Shown piece by piece: positions 52,421-60,415 of a stretch of 64,000 nucleotides of DNA. Location: NCBI GenBank assembly GCA_900542445.1, contig UQNN01000003.1, forward strand, positions 1 to 64,000. The letters are read 5' to 3'. The stretch is from an uncultured Eubacteriales bacterium (GTDB lineage: Bacteria; Bacillota; Clostridia; Christensenellales; Aristaeellaceae). Every line of letters begins with the position of its first letter. Position 1 is the stretch's first letter. Below the pieces are notes generated by a model. That model was not told the DNA's origin and searched no databases. It saw nothing but the letters and a program-made list of their open reading frames with translations. The position numbers and the translations under genes were made by a program.

Positions 52421-53377
52421 TTGCTCAAGACATTGACGACGGTCGCCAGCGTCGCCCTGCCCATCGAAGAGCGATGGAGCATCAAACGCTGCCGATACGC
52501 CCCTGACGGCGAATCTGTCGGCCGCGTCTGCATCGCCACCGGCACGCACGGCGATGAAATGATGGGCCAGCTCATCGTCTATCTGGTGCAGCAGCGCATT
52601 GCCGCCCATCCGGACGCGCTGCGCGGCACGGTGGATTTTTATCCCATGCTCAACCCTCTGGGGCTGGATATCGGCGAGCGCATGGTGCCCTCCGGCACAC
52701 GGCTGGATATGAACCGCGCTTTCCCAGGCTCGCCGGACGGCACGCCGCTGGAATACATGTGCTATCAGGTCATTCAGGATATGCGCGGCGCGGATTTCGT
52801 GCTGGATCTCCACGCCAGCGCGCGCAACAAGAGCGAGCTTTACGAAGTGCGCGTCAGCGCGAAAGAGGCGGATCGCCTTCTGCCCCGCGTGCGCGCGCTC
52901 TGCCCGCAGCTCATCTGGGTCTATCCGGATAAGGGTTCCTTCTCCGCCTCCCTGACAGGCGCGCTGGCCGCGGAGGGCGTGGACGCGGTCATTCTGGAGG
53001 CCGACGAACGCCGCCGCCTGCCGCAGGAAATCGCCGCCGCCGTGGTGGACGGCATCTTCTGCAAGCTGAAAGAAATGGGCATTTGGACGGGCGACGCCAT
53101 CGACGCGCCGGCTGCGTCCGCAGACATCCCTACCGTATACACGCGCGAGGACGTCTGCCGCGTGGCCTGCGAGTTCCCCGGCGTGTATGTGCCGGAGGAC
53201 CGCATCGGCACGCGCGTGGAAGAGGGACAGGTGCTCGGCACGGTTATCGACGCGCTGGAAGGCGCGGCGCGCGAAACAGTCAAAGCCCCGTGCGCCGGGC
53301 TGGTGTTCAGCCAGCGCAGCTATTCTTCCGTATATCCCGGCACGCTGATCGCCAGGATCAGAAAGGAGCGGGCATGA
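52421..53377 (+). CDS. Succinylglutamate desuccinylase/aspartoacylase-family (M14) enzyme, first copy
   Basis: 318 residues from TTG 52421 (AAGGAG upstream; no ATG fits better). Zinc site motif GTHGDEMMGQ (His and Glu) and later LDLHAS (third ligand His), with NRAFPG substrate loop, define the AspA/AstE-type M14 carboxypeptidase fold. It should cleave an acyl or amide bond next to a carboxylate. The C terminus carries a barrel-sandwich-like tail (IDALEGAARETVKAPCAGLVFSQR) seen in the family. Its stop overlaps the next gene start by 4 nt. Confidence 0.85.
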   Translation: MLKTLTTVASVALPIEERWSIKRCRYAPDGESVGRVCIATGTHGDEMMGQLIVYLVQQRIAAHPDALRGTVDFYPMLNPLGLDIGERMVPSGTRLDMNRAFPGSPDGTPLEYMCYQVIQDMRGADFVLDLHASARNKSELYEVRVSAKEADRLLPRVRALCPQLIWVYPDKGSFSASLTGALAAEGVDAVILEADERRRLPQEIAAAVVDGIFCKLKEMGIWTGDAIDAPAASADIPTVYTREDVCRVACEFPGVYVPEDRIGTRVEEGQVLGTVIDALEGAARETVKAPCAGLVFSQRSYSSVYPGTLIARIRKERA

Positions 53378-54303
53378 AAAAGGATATTCTGTTCACCCTC
53401 CCGTCGTATTTCCGGGATGATATGAACATCATGGCCTATCGCTTCGGCAAGGGCGAAAAGACCTGCGCCGTCGTCGGCGCGCTGCGCGGCGACGAAGTGC
53501 AGCAGCTCTATGTCTGCGCGCGTCTCGTTTCCTTCCTCCGCGAGGTGGAAAAGGAAGACGGCGTACAGCCGGGCAAGAGCGTAATGATCGTGCCGACCGT
53601 CATCGGCGCGTCAATGAACGAGGGTTCCCGCCTCTGGGAACCGGAAAACATGGACATCAACCGCCGCTTCCCCGGCGACGTCACCGGCTCGACCACCGAG
53701 CGCATCGCGGGCGCGCTGCTCGACCGCCTCAAAAATTATCGTTACGGCGTGCAGCTCACCAGCTTCTATCAGCCCGGCTCGTTCGTGCCGCATGTGCGCA
53801 TGATGGATACCGGGCGGCAGAACCCTGATCTGGGCTGCGAATTCGGCCTGCCGTATGTCTATGTCCGCACCCCGCGCAGCTACGACCAGACGACCCTCAA
53901 CTACAACTGGCAGCTCTGCGGCACGCAGGCATATTCCCTCTACGCGGGCAAAACGCGCGAAATTGACGAAGCGGCGGCGGATCAAACGCTGCGCGCCATC
54001 GTCCGTTTTCTCAACAGCCGCGGGGTCATCCGCAGTGAAACCGCTCCCGGCCATCCGTCAACCATCATCACCAACGCGGATATGATTTCCGTCTCTGCAA
54101 CGAGCGCGGGCCTTCTGCGCCGCATCAAATTCGCGGGCGCGCATGTCCGCCGCGGCGAACAGCTGGCCTTCATCATCAACCCGTGCGACGGTTCTGTGCG
54201 CGAGGTGCTCAAAGCGCCGGTCACGGGCATGCTCTTCTTCATGCAGGACGGCCCGTTCATCACCGAGCACAGCCCGGTTTTCCAGGTGCTCGCGGGGGCG
54301 TAA
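53374..54303 (+). CDS. Succinylglutamate desuccinylase/aspartoacylase-family (M14) enzyme, second copy
   Basis: 309 residues from ATG 53374 (AAAGGAG). Same fold as the upstream gene: ALRGDEVQQLYV in the first metal site region, MDINRRFPGD, and the C-terminal barrel tail VLKAPVTGMLFFMQD. The first motif has ALRGDE where GTHGDE is usual, so a zinc-ligand His is replaced by Arg, and LTSFYQPGSF replaces the LDLHAS segment. This copy may therefore lack catalytic zinc and act as a partner or pseudo-enzyme of the first; that is inference. Confidence 0.8.
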   Translation: MKKDILFTLPSYFRDDMNIMAYRFGKGEKTCAVVGALRGDEVQQLYVCARLVSFLREVEKEDGVQPGKSVMIVPTVIGASMNEGSRLWEPENMDINRRFPGDVTGSTTERIAGALLDRLKNYRYGVQLTSFYQPGSFVPHVRMMDTGRQNPDLGCEFGLPYVYVRTPRSYDQTTLNYNWQLCGTQAYSLYAGKTREIDEAAADQTLRAIVRFLNSRGVIRSETAPGHPSTIITNADMISVSATSAGLLRRIKFAGAHVRRGEQLAFIINPCDGSVREVLKAPVTGMLFFMQDGPFITEHSPVFQVLAGA

Positions 54304-54307
54304 GGCC

Positions 54308-55654
54308 ATGACAAAAGCGCCTCCCGGCTTCACCCGCACGCTGCTTTCCATCGCCGTGCCGGTGACGCTGCAAAATCTGCTGGCCTCTTCCTTCACGCTG
54401 ATCGATACCATGATGATCGGCAAACTGGGCGACACGCCGCTGGCCGCCGTGGGCATGGCAGGGAAATGGACGTGGTTTCTGACCATCGTCTTTTTCGGCT
54501 TTTCCAGCGGCGCTTCCGTGTTCATTTCCCAGTTTTACGGCGCGGGCGACGACGCGGGCATGCGCCGCACCTACGGCCTGATGACCGTCGGCACGCAGGC
54601 GGCCGCCCTGCTGTTCATGCTCGCGGCGCTTCTCTTTCCGGATGGCATTGTCCGCCTGTTTTCCTCAGATGAGCAGGCCATCGCGCTGGGCGCTTCCTAT
54701 CTGCGCATCATCGCGCTCAGCTATCCGTTTCTGGCGCTCACGCGCGGCGGCGGCACGCTGCTGCAAAGCACCGGCGACGTGATGATCCCGTTCGTCGGCT
54801 CGCTGATTTCCGTCGCTGTAAATATCACGCTCAATGCGCTTCTGATTTTCGGCCTGTGCGGCTTTCCGGCGCTGGGCGTTCAGGGCGCGGCCATTGCTTC
54901 GCTGACCTCCTCCATCGTCGGTGCGCTGGTGATTTACGGCGCAGGCATCGCAAAAAAGACGCTGCTTCGCACAGGGCCAAGCGGCCTTGCCGGCATTACG
55001 GGCGGTTTTATCCGCAGCTTTGCGCAGGTCAGCATGCCTGCCATGCTCAACGAGAGCATGTGGGCGCTGGGCAACCTGCTGTACAGCTCTATCTTCGGCC
55101 ACATAGGCACGGGCGCGTATGCGTCGATCACCGTCGTCAAATCCATCGAGGAACTGACGAGCGTTGCGGTGATGGGGCTTTGCTCCTCCTGCGCGGTGAT
55201 GATCGGCAGCGCCATCGGGCGCGGCGACGTTCCCCTGTGCAAGCTCTGTGCCCGGCGTCACATGCAGCTGACAGTCGGCCTTTCCGTGCTCATCGGCGTG
55301 AGCATGCTGGCGCTCCGTCAGCCGCTGCTTTCGCTCTTCGGCGTTTCGCAGGCCGTGCGTGAGGACGCGCTGGCCGTGCTGGCCATCTGCGCGCTGGAAA
55401 TGGTGCTGCACAACGTGCCCGCCATTCTGGTGATGGGCATCTTCCGCGCGGGCGGCGATACGCGCTACGGGTTAATCATCGACTGCATCACCATGTATCT
55501 GATCGGCCTTCCGCTGACGATGCTGACCGGGCTTTATCTGCATTGGAGCGTGCCGATGACCTATCTGGTGATGTATCTGTCGGAGGACATCGTCAAATGC
55601 GCGGCGTATCTCCTTCACTACCGTTCCGGTAAGTGGATTCGGCCGGTCATCTAA
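54308..55654 (+). CDS. MATE-family multidrug/metabolite efflux protein
   Basis: 448 residues with twelve hydrophobic spans in two homologous halves. MATE motifs: LASSFTLIDTMMIGKLG near the N terminus and MPAMLNESMWALGNLLYSSIFGHIG at the start of the second half. It exports a cationic or organic substrate using a Na+ or H+ gradient. Third gene of the operon, 4 bp after the second M14 gene; the shared operon suggests it exports the substrate or product of the M14 proteins. Confidence 0.92.
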   Translation: MTKAPPGFTRTLLSIAVPVTLQNLLASSFTLIDTMMIGKLGDTPLAAVGMAGKWTWFLTIVFFGFSSGASVFISQFYGAGDDAGMRRTYGLMTVGTQAAALLFMLAALLFPDGIVRLFSSDEQAIALGASYLRIIALSYPFLALTRGGGTLLQSTGDVMIPFVGSLISVAVNITLNALLIFGLCGFPALGVQGAAIASLTSSIVGALVIYGAGIAKKTLLRTGPSGLAGITGGFIRSFAQVSMPAMLNESMWALGNLLYSSIFGHIGTGAYASITVVKSIEELTSVAVMGLCSSCAVMIGSAIGRGDVPLCKLCARRHMQLTVGLSVLIGVSMLALRQPLLSLFGVSQAVREDALAVLAICALEMVLHNVPAILVMGIFRAGGDTRYGLIIDCITMYLIGLPLTMLTGLYLHWSVPMTYLVMYLSEDIVKCAAYLLHYRSGKWIRPVI

Positions 55655-55662
55655 TCGCCTCT

Positions 55663-55704
55663 CAGGCGCTTCGCGTCGGCTCTCCTTAAAGGGAGCGCTA
55701 TACA
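55663..55704. repeat. Intergenic palindromic repeat
   Basis: On the minus strand GCTCCCTTTAAGGAG followed by GACGCGAAGCGCCTGAGAGG, related in layout to the repeats at 46152-46187 and 60301-60323. Confidence 0.5.
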
Positions 55705-55775
55705 GGCAGTTTCAATCACCAGCCCTGTTCTGCCTTTTCCAAGCAGTGGAAGGGTAAACCTTGAGGATAAACGTC

Positions 55776-57572
55776 ATGAACAACACAAACACTACCCCGC
55801 CCCTTTCCTCTTTTGAAGAAAAATCCGCCCCCAAGCGCGGCGCAATCCGCGAGTTTGCCGCGTTCTACAAGCCGCACATGGGCATGTTTCTGCTGGATAT
55901 GTTCTGCGCGCTGATTATCGCGCTGGTGGATATCCTCTTCCCCGTGGTCACGCGCAAAGTACTCTACGATTACATCCCCAATCAGGCGATGCGCACCTTC
56001 CTCATCGCGATGGGCGCAATGTTGATTGCGTTCTTCGTCCGCACGGCGGCGCAGTGGGTCGTCACCTATCTGGGGCACCTGACCGGCGTACACATCGAAG
56101 CGGACATGCGCGCGGCTATTTTCGCGCACATGCAGAAACTCGGTTTCAGCTTCTACGACAAAAACCGCACGGGCTTGCTGATGTCCCGCGTGACGACAGA
56201 TTTGTTTGATATCACCGAGCTGGCGCACCACGGTCCGGAAGACTTGTTCATCTCCCTTGTGACGCTGACCGGCTCGTTCCTCGTCCTCTGGCGCATTCAG
56301 AAAAAGCTGGCGCTCGTGCTGATGATCGCCGTGCCCGTGATCGTCGTCTTTGTGGCGATGCGTCGGCGCAGCATGATGAAAGTCTCCCGCGACGTAAAGC
56401 GCCGCACGGCGGGCATCAACGCCGAGATCGAAAGCTCCATCTCCGGCATCCGCGTCGCCAAGGCTTTTGGCAACGAAGATGAAGAAATCGACAAATTCAC
56501 CCACTGCACCAACCAATATGTCTCCGCCAAGCAGGGCTACTACAAAGTGATGGCGGGCTTCTTCTCCGGCACGGAACTGATGATGAACCTGATGAGCCTG
56601 TCCGTCATCTTTGTCGGCAGCTACCTGATTATGAAAGAACAGATGGATGTCGCCACGCTTGTGACCTTCAACATGTATGTCGCCAGCGTGCAGAGCCCCA
56701 TCCGCAAGCTGACTCAGTTCACCGAGCAGTTCACCCAGGGCATGGCGGGCTTCCAGCGTTTCCGCGCCATCATGCATGAAGATCCGGATATCGTCGATGC
56801 GCCGGACGCGGTCGGCCTTGACCGTGTGGACGGCGACATCGAATTCCACGACGTTTCCTTCTCCTACGACGAAGGCAAGGGCGACGTGCTCTCCCATGTC
56901 AATCTGCATATCAGGCCCGGCGAAATGCTGGCGCTCGTCGGCCAGAGCGGCGGCGGCAAATCGACGCTCTGCCAGCTGATTCCGCGCTTCTACGAGATTT
57001 CCTCCGGCTCGATCACGCTCGACGGGCAGGATATCCGCCGCATCAAACTGGCCGATCTCCGCGGCAGCATCGGCATTGTCCAGCAGGATGTTTTCCTCTT
57101 CGCGGGTACGATTCTGGATAATATCCGCTATGGCCGCCCGACCGCCACGATGGAAGAAGTCATCGAGGCCGCCAAGCTGGCCGAAATCCACGATGATATC
57201 ATGGCCATGCCGGACGGTTACGACACCATCGTCGGCGAGCGCGGCATCATGCTCTCCGGCGGCCAGAAGCAGCGTGTCTCCATCGCCCGTATTTTCCTGA
57301 AAAACCCGCGCATCCTCATTCTGGATGAAGCCACCAGCGCGCTGGATACCGCCACCGAGCGCAAGATTCAAGCCGCGTTTGACCGCCTTGCCAGGGGCCG
57401 CACCACGCTGGTCATTGCCCACCGCCTGTCCACCATCCGCAACGCGGATGAAATCGTCGTCATCGGCGAACACGGCATTCTGGAGCGCGGCACGCACGCC
57501 CAACTCGTCGCGCAGGGCGGCGTTTACGCCGAGCTGGCCGCGGGCGCAAGATTGAGCGGGGAAACAGAGTAA
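55776..57572 (+). CDS. ABC exporter (MsbA-type half transporter)
   Basis: 598 residues from ATG 55776 with GAGG upstream. Six-span transmembrane domain (about 30-320) fused to an ATPase domain: Walker A VGQSGGGKST, Q loop IVQQDVFLFAGTILDNI, signature LSGGQKQRVSIAR, Walker B ILILDEATSALD and H loop IAHRLSTI. It works as a homodimer or with another half. Substrate could be lipid or drug; no accessory gene helps. Monocistronic, ended by a strong terminator. Confidence 0.95.
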   Translation: MNNTNTTPPLSSFEEKSAPKRGAIREFAAFYKPHMGMFLLDMFCALIIALVDILFPVVTRKVLYDYIPNQAMRTFLIAMGAMLIAFFVRTAAQWVVTYLGHLTGVHIEADMRAAIFAHMQKLGFSFYDKNRTGLLMSRVTTDLFDITELAHHGPEDLFISLVTLTGSFLVLWRIQKKLALVLMIAVPVIVVFVAMRRRSMMKVSRDVKRRTAGINAEIESSISGIRVAKAFGNEDEEIDKFTHCTNQYVSAKQGYYKVMAGFFSGTELMMNLMSLSVIFVGSYLIMKEQMDVATLVTFNMYVASVQSPIRKLTQFTEQFTQGMAGFQRFRAIMHEDPDIVDAPDAVGLDRVDGDIEFHDVSFSYDEGKGDVLSHVNLHIRPGEMLALVGQSGGGKSTLCQLIPRFYEISSGSITLDGQDIRRIKLADLRGSIGIVQQDVFLFAGTILDNIRYGRPTATMEEVIEAAKLAEIHDDIMAMPDGYDTIVGERGIMLSGGQKQRVSIARIFLKNPRILILDEATSALDTATERKIQAAFDRLARGRTTLVIAHRLSTIRNADEIVVIGEHGILERGTHAQLVAQGGVYAELAAGARLSGETE

Positions 57573-57611
57573 ACCTTTTCTTCGTTTTTCACCCATAACT
57601 TCCATTTTTCC

Positions 57612-57639
57612 CGCCGTTCGCTTTACGAACGGCGTTTTT
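57612..57639 (+). terminator. Terminator of the ABC exporter gene
   Basis: CGCCGTTCG pairs with CGAACGGCG, followed by TTTTT. Confidence 0.8.
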
Positions 57640-57699
57640 CGCTGTATACTTGTTTTTGCTGTTTTTACACTTCATTCCTGCATATCGGAGGCACATTTC

Positions 57700-58452
57700 A
57701 TGTCCATTTCTCACATGGGCGAGGGCGCCCGCAGCCATACGCCCGCGCTGGCGCGCGGCATGCGCGACGGCATTCCGGTCGGGCTGGGTTATCTGGCCGT
57801 CGCCTTCTCGCTGGGCATTGCGGCGCGCAACGCCGGGTTAAACGCTTTTCAGGGGTTTCTGGTCAGTCTGCTGAACAATGCGTCCGCGGGCGAATATGCC
57901 GGATTCACCACCATCGCGGCGGACGCCACCTATCTGGAAATCGCCATCGTGACGCTCATCGCCAACGCGCGCTATCTGCTGATGAGCTGCTCGCTCAGCC
58001 AGAAGTTTGCGCCCGGCACGCCGATGCGCCACCGCCTGCTGGTCGGCTACGACGTGACCGACGAGCTTTTCGGCCTTGCGATTTCGTACGACGGATGGCT
58101 CGATCCGTATTACATGTACGGCGCGATTCTCGTCGCCGCGCCGAGCTGGGCCGTCGGCACAGCGCTGGGCGTTATGGTCGGCAACCTGCTCCCCGCGCGC
58201 GTGGTCAGCGCGCTGAGCGTTGCGCTCTACGGCATGTTCCTCGCCATCATCATCCCGCCGGCGCGCAAGAATAAAGTGGTCGCCGTTCTGGTGCTACTCT
58301 CTTTCGCACTCAGTCTGGCGTGCGGCTATCTGCCGTTTGTCTCCACGCTGTCTTCCGGCACGCGGACGATCATCCTGACCGTCGTGCTCTCCGCAGGCGC
58401 GGCGCTGCTTTTCCCTGTAAAAGACGAAGTTAAGGAGGAGGACGCGGCATGA
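57700..58452 (+). CDS. azlC: AzlC-family branched-chain amino acid exporter subunit
   Basis: 250 residues, about seven spans, with the AzlC motif AVAFSLGIAARNAGLNAFQGFLVSLLNNASAGEY region and the conserved ARYLLMSCSLSQKF. AzlC and AzlD together export branched-chain amino acids or analogues. GGAGG precedes ATG 57700. The ATG of azlD overlaps its stop by 4 nt. Confidence 0.93.
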   Translation: MSISHMGEGARSHTPALARGMRDGIPVGLGYLAVAFSLGIAARNAGLNAFQGFLVSLLNNASAGEYAGFTTIAADATYLEIAIVTLIANARYLLMSCSLSQKFAPGTPMRHRLLVGYDVTDELFGLAISYDGWLDPYYMYGAILVAAPSWAVGTALGVMVGNLLPARVVSALSVALYGMFLAIIIPPARKNKVVAVLVLLSFALSLACGYLPFVSTLSSGTRTIILTVVLSAGAALLFPVKDEVKEEDAA

Positions 58453-58757
58453 CGCACAACATCTATATCTATATCGCCATCATGGCGGGCGTGAGTTTTC
58501 TCATCCGCACCCTGCCGCTGACGCTCATCCGCAAGCCGATTACAAACCGCTTTCTGCGCTCGTTTCTGTTTTATGTGCCCTATGTCACGCTTGCGGTGAT
58601 GACCTTTCCCGCCATTGTGCAGGCCACGCAGTCGCCCATTGCGGGCGCGCTGGCGCTCGTGCTGGGCATGGCGCTCGCCTTCAACGGCGCAAGCCTGTTC
58701 ACCGTAGCGGCCTCCTGCTGCGCCGTCGTGCTGATTGCGGAGTGGATTCTGCTGTAA
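58449..58757 (+). CDS. azlD: AzlD-family small subunit
   Basis: 102 residues with four hydrophobic spans and the AzlD opening YIAIMAGVSFLIRTLPLTLIRKPI. It completes the AzlCD exporter with the overlapping upstream gene. A terminator follows directly. Confidence 0.93.
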   Translation: MTHNIYIYIAIMAGVSFLIRTLPLTLIRKPITNRFLRSFLFYVPYVTLAVMTFPAIVQATQSPIAGALALVLGMALAFNGASLFTVAASCCAVVLIAEWILL

Positions 58758-58775
58758 CCGTCTCATTTGGAAACG

Positions 58776-58806
58776 GCCGTCCTTCCTTCGGGAACGGACG
58801 GCTTTT
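58776..58806 (+). terminator. Terminator of azlCD
   Basis: GCCGTCC pairs with GGACGGC, followed by TTTT, 20 bp after the azlD stop. Confidence 0.75.
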
Positions 58807-58903
58807 GATATTGAACCCCCCGTTTCATCGTGCTATAATGGGTGTATCCAATTGGGCGGCGCACGAAACAGGCCGCTTCAACAAACGAAAGGAAGGCTTT
58901 TTT

Positions 58904-59338
58904 ATGCTCAAAGGTGTTTCCCCGATTATCAGCCCTGAACTGCTCAAAATCATTGCCGAGATGGGGCATGGCGACGAGCTTGTGCTCTCCGACGCGAATT
59001 TCCCCGGCACGTCCATCGGTCAGAAGTGCGTGCGCTGCGACGGCCACGGCTGCGCCGAGGTCATGAAAGCGCTACTGACGCTGTTCCCGCTGGATGACTT
59101 TGTGGAGGCCCCGCTGGCCGTCATGCAGGTGCCGGCGGGCATGTTCCCCGGCGACAAAGCGCCCATCTGGGAGGCGTTCCGCGCGGCGGCGGATACCGAT
59201 CTGCCCACCGCCAAGTTCGATATGATGGATCACGACGCGTTCATGGAGCGCGCCAGAAAGGCGTTCGCCGTCGTGCAAACGGGCGAAACCGCGCTTTACG
59301 GCAACATCATCATTCGCAAGGGCGTCGTGCGCGCGTAA
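58904..59338 (+). CDS. fucU: FucU/RbsD-family sugar mutarotase
   Basis: 144 residues from ATG 58904 with AAGGAAGG upstream. Family residues are present: ISPELLKIIAEMGHGDELVLSDANFP at the start, with the catalytic His in GHGDE and Asp in SDANFP, and the C-terminal LYGNIIIRKG whose Tyr is conserved. It interconverts anomers of L-fucose (FucU) or ribose (RbsD); the FucU branch fits better. No fucose pathway gene is adjacent. Ends 3 bp before the ferredoxin-like gene, so both are cotranscribed. Confidence 0.9.
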   Translation: MLKGVSPIISPELLKIIAEMGHGDELVLSDANFPGTSIGQKCVRCDGHGCAEVMKALLTLFPLDDFVEAPLAVMQVPAGMFPGDKAPIWEAFRAAADTDLPTAKFDMMDHDAFMERARKAFAVVQTGETALYGNIIIRKGVVRA

Positions 59339-59341
59339 GCC

Positions 59342-60097
59342 ATGCGATTTGTTCAGCTCATTTTCAGCCCGACGGGCGGCGTGAAACGCGCGGCAGGGCT
59401 GCTCTCCGCCCCGATGGCCGAGCAGCCCGACATCATCGATCTGTCTCTGCCGCTGAACGGCACGCCGCGCTTTTCGCCGGAGGATGTCTGCCTGATTGCC
59501 GTCCCCTGCTTTGGCGGCCGCGCACCGGAAATCGCCCTTGAGCGCCTTGCGCAGACGCAGGGCGGCGGCGCGCGCGCCATCCTGCTGAGCGTCTATGGCA
59601 ACCGAAGCGACGAAGATACGCTCTTCGAGCTGAAAGGCGCGGCTATGCGGGCGGGTTATGTGCCGATGGCAGCGGTTCGCGCCGTCGCTCAGCACAGCAT
59701 CGTCCCCGCCATCGCCGCCGGACGGCCGGATGAGGAAGACGCGCGCAGACTGGCGCAGTTCGGCCGCGTCATTCGCGACAGGCTGACAGAGCCGAACGCG
59801 CCGCCCCTCTCGCTGGCGAAAAAAGAGCTGCTTCGCCCCTTCGGCGGCCTGCCCGTGCATCCGCGCGCAGGCAAAGCCTGCACGGGCTGCGGCAAATGCG
59901 CTTCGCTCTGCCCCGTCGGCGCGATTCCAAGCCGCGATCCCTCGCAGACCCTTGAAACCCTGTGCATCACCTGCATGCGCTGCGTCGCCGTCTGCCCCGT
60001 ACACGCGCGGCGGCTCAGCCCGCTGGTCGTAAAGCTGGCCGGACGCAAACTCAAAAAGAAATGCGCCCGGCGTCAGGAACCCGAACTGATTTTCTAA
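59342..60097 (+). CDS. EFR1-type flavodoxin-ferredoxin protein
   Basis: 251 residues. An N-terminal flavodoxin-like domain (IFSPTGGVKRAA phosphate loop, VPCFGGRAPEIA) precedes two [4Fe-4S] motifs, CTGCGKCASLCP and CITCMRCVAVCP, at about residues 180-215. Such EFR1-family proteins carry electrons between flavin and iron-sulfur partners. It shares the transcript with fucU; the functional link is not clear. Confidence 0.88.
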   Translation: MRFVQLIFSPTGGVKRAAGLLSAPMAEQPDIIDLSLPLNGTPRFSPEDVCLIAVPCFGGRAPEIALERLAQTQGGGARAILLSVYGNRSDEDTLFELKGAAMRAGYVPMAAVRAVAQHSIVPAIAAGRPDEEDARRLAQFGRVIRDRLTEPNAPPLSLAKKELLRPFGGLPVHPRAGKACTGCGKCASLCPVGAIPSRDPSQTLETLCITCMRCVAVCPVHARRLSPLVVKLAGRKLKKKCARRQEPELIF

Positions 60098-60099
60098 CT

Positions 60100-60323
60100 C
60101 CTTCCGTCACGCCTGCGGCGTGCCAACCTTCGGCATTTGAAATGGTCTAAATCTGCCACAGGCAGAGACAATTTCAAATGTCCCTCTAAGAGTGAGGCTT
60201 TATCCTCACGCTATTGCAACTTATACCAAAAGGCCCCTCCTTGAGGGCGCACAGCTTGCCGCCCACAGTGTGGGAGGCAGACAGGCAAAATGCCGAAGGT
60301 CTGTCAGCGAAGCTGACTGAAGG
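60100..60323. repeat. MITE-like element with 36-39-bp inverted ends
   Basis: The left end (60100-60138, CCTTCCGTCACGCC onward to CCTTCGGCATTT) and the right end (60288-60323) are imperfect inverted copies; CCTTCGGCATTT and AAATGCCGAAGG match exactly. Inside are a second inverted pair (CATTTGAAAT/ATTTCAAATG) and no open frame. It fills the gap between the ferredoxin and lacZ genes, and no gene is seen in it. Confidence 0.6.
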
Positions 60324-60415
60324 CATTGGATAGCGCGATGTATAAATTTGTACCCTCTGCGCCTCTCTCCCACGGGAAGGAGACGCTTTTTCACTCACGA
60401 CGAAAGGAAACCACG

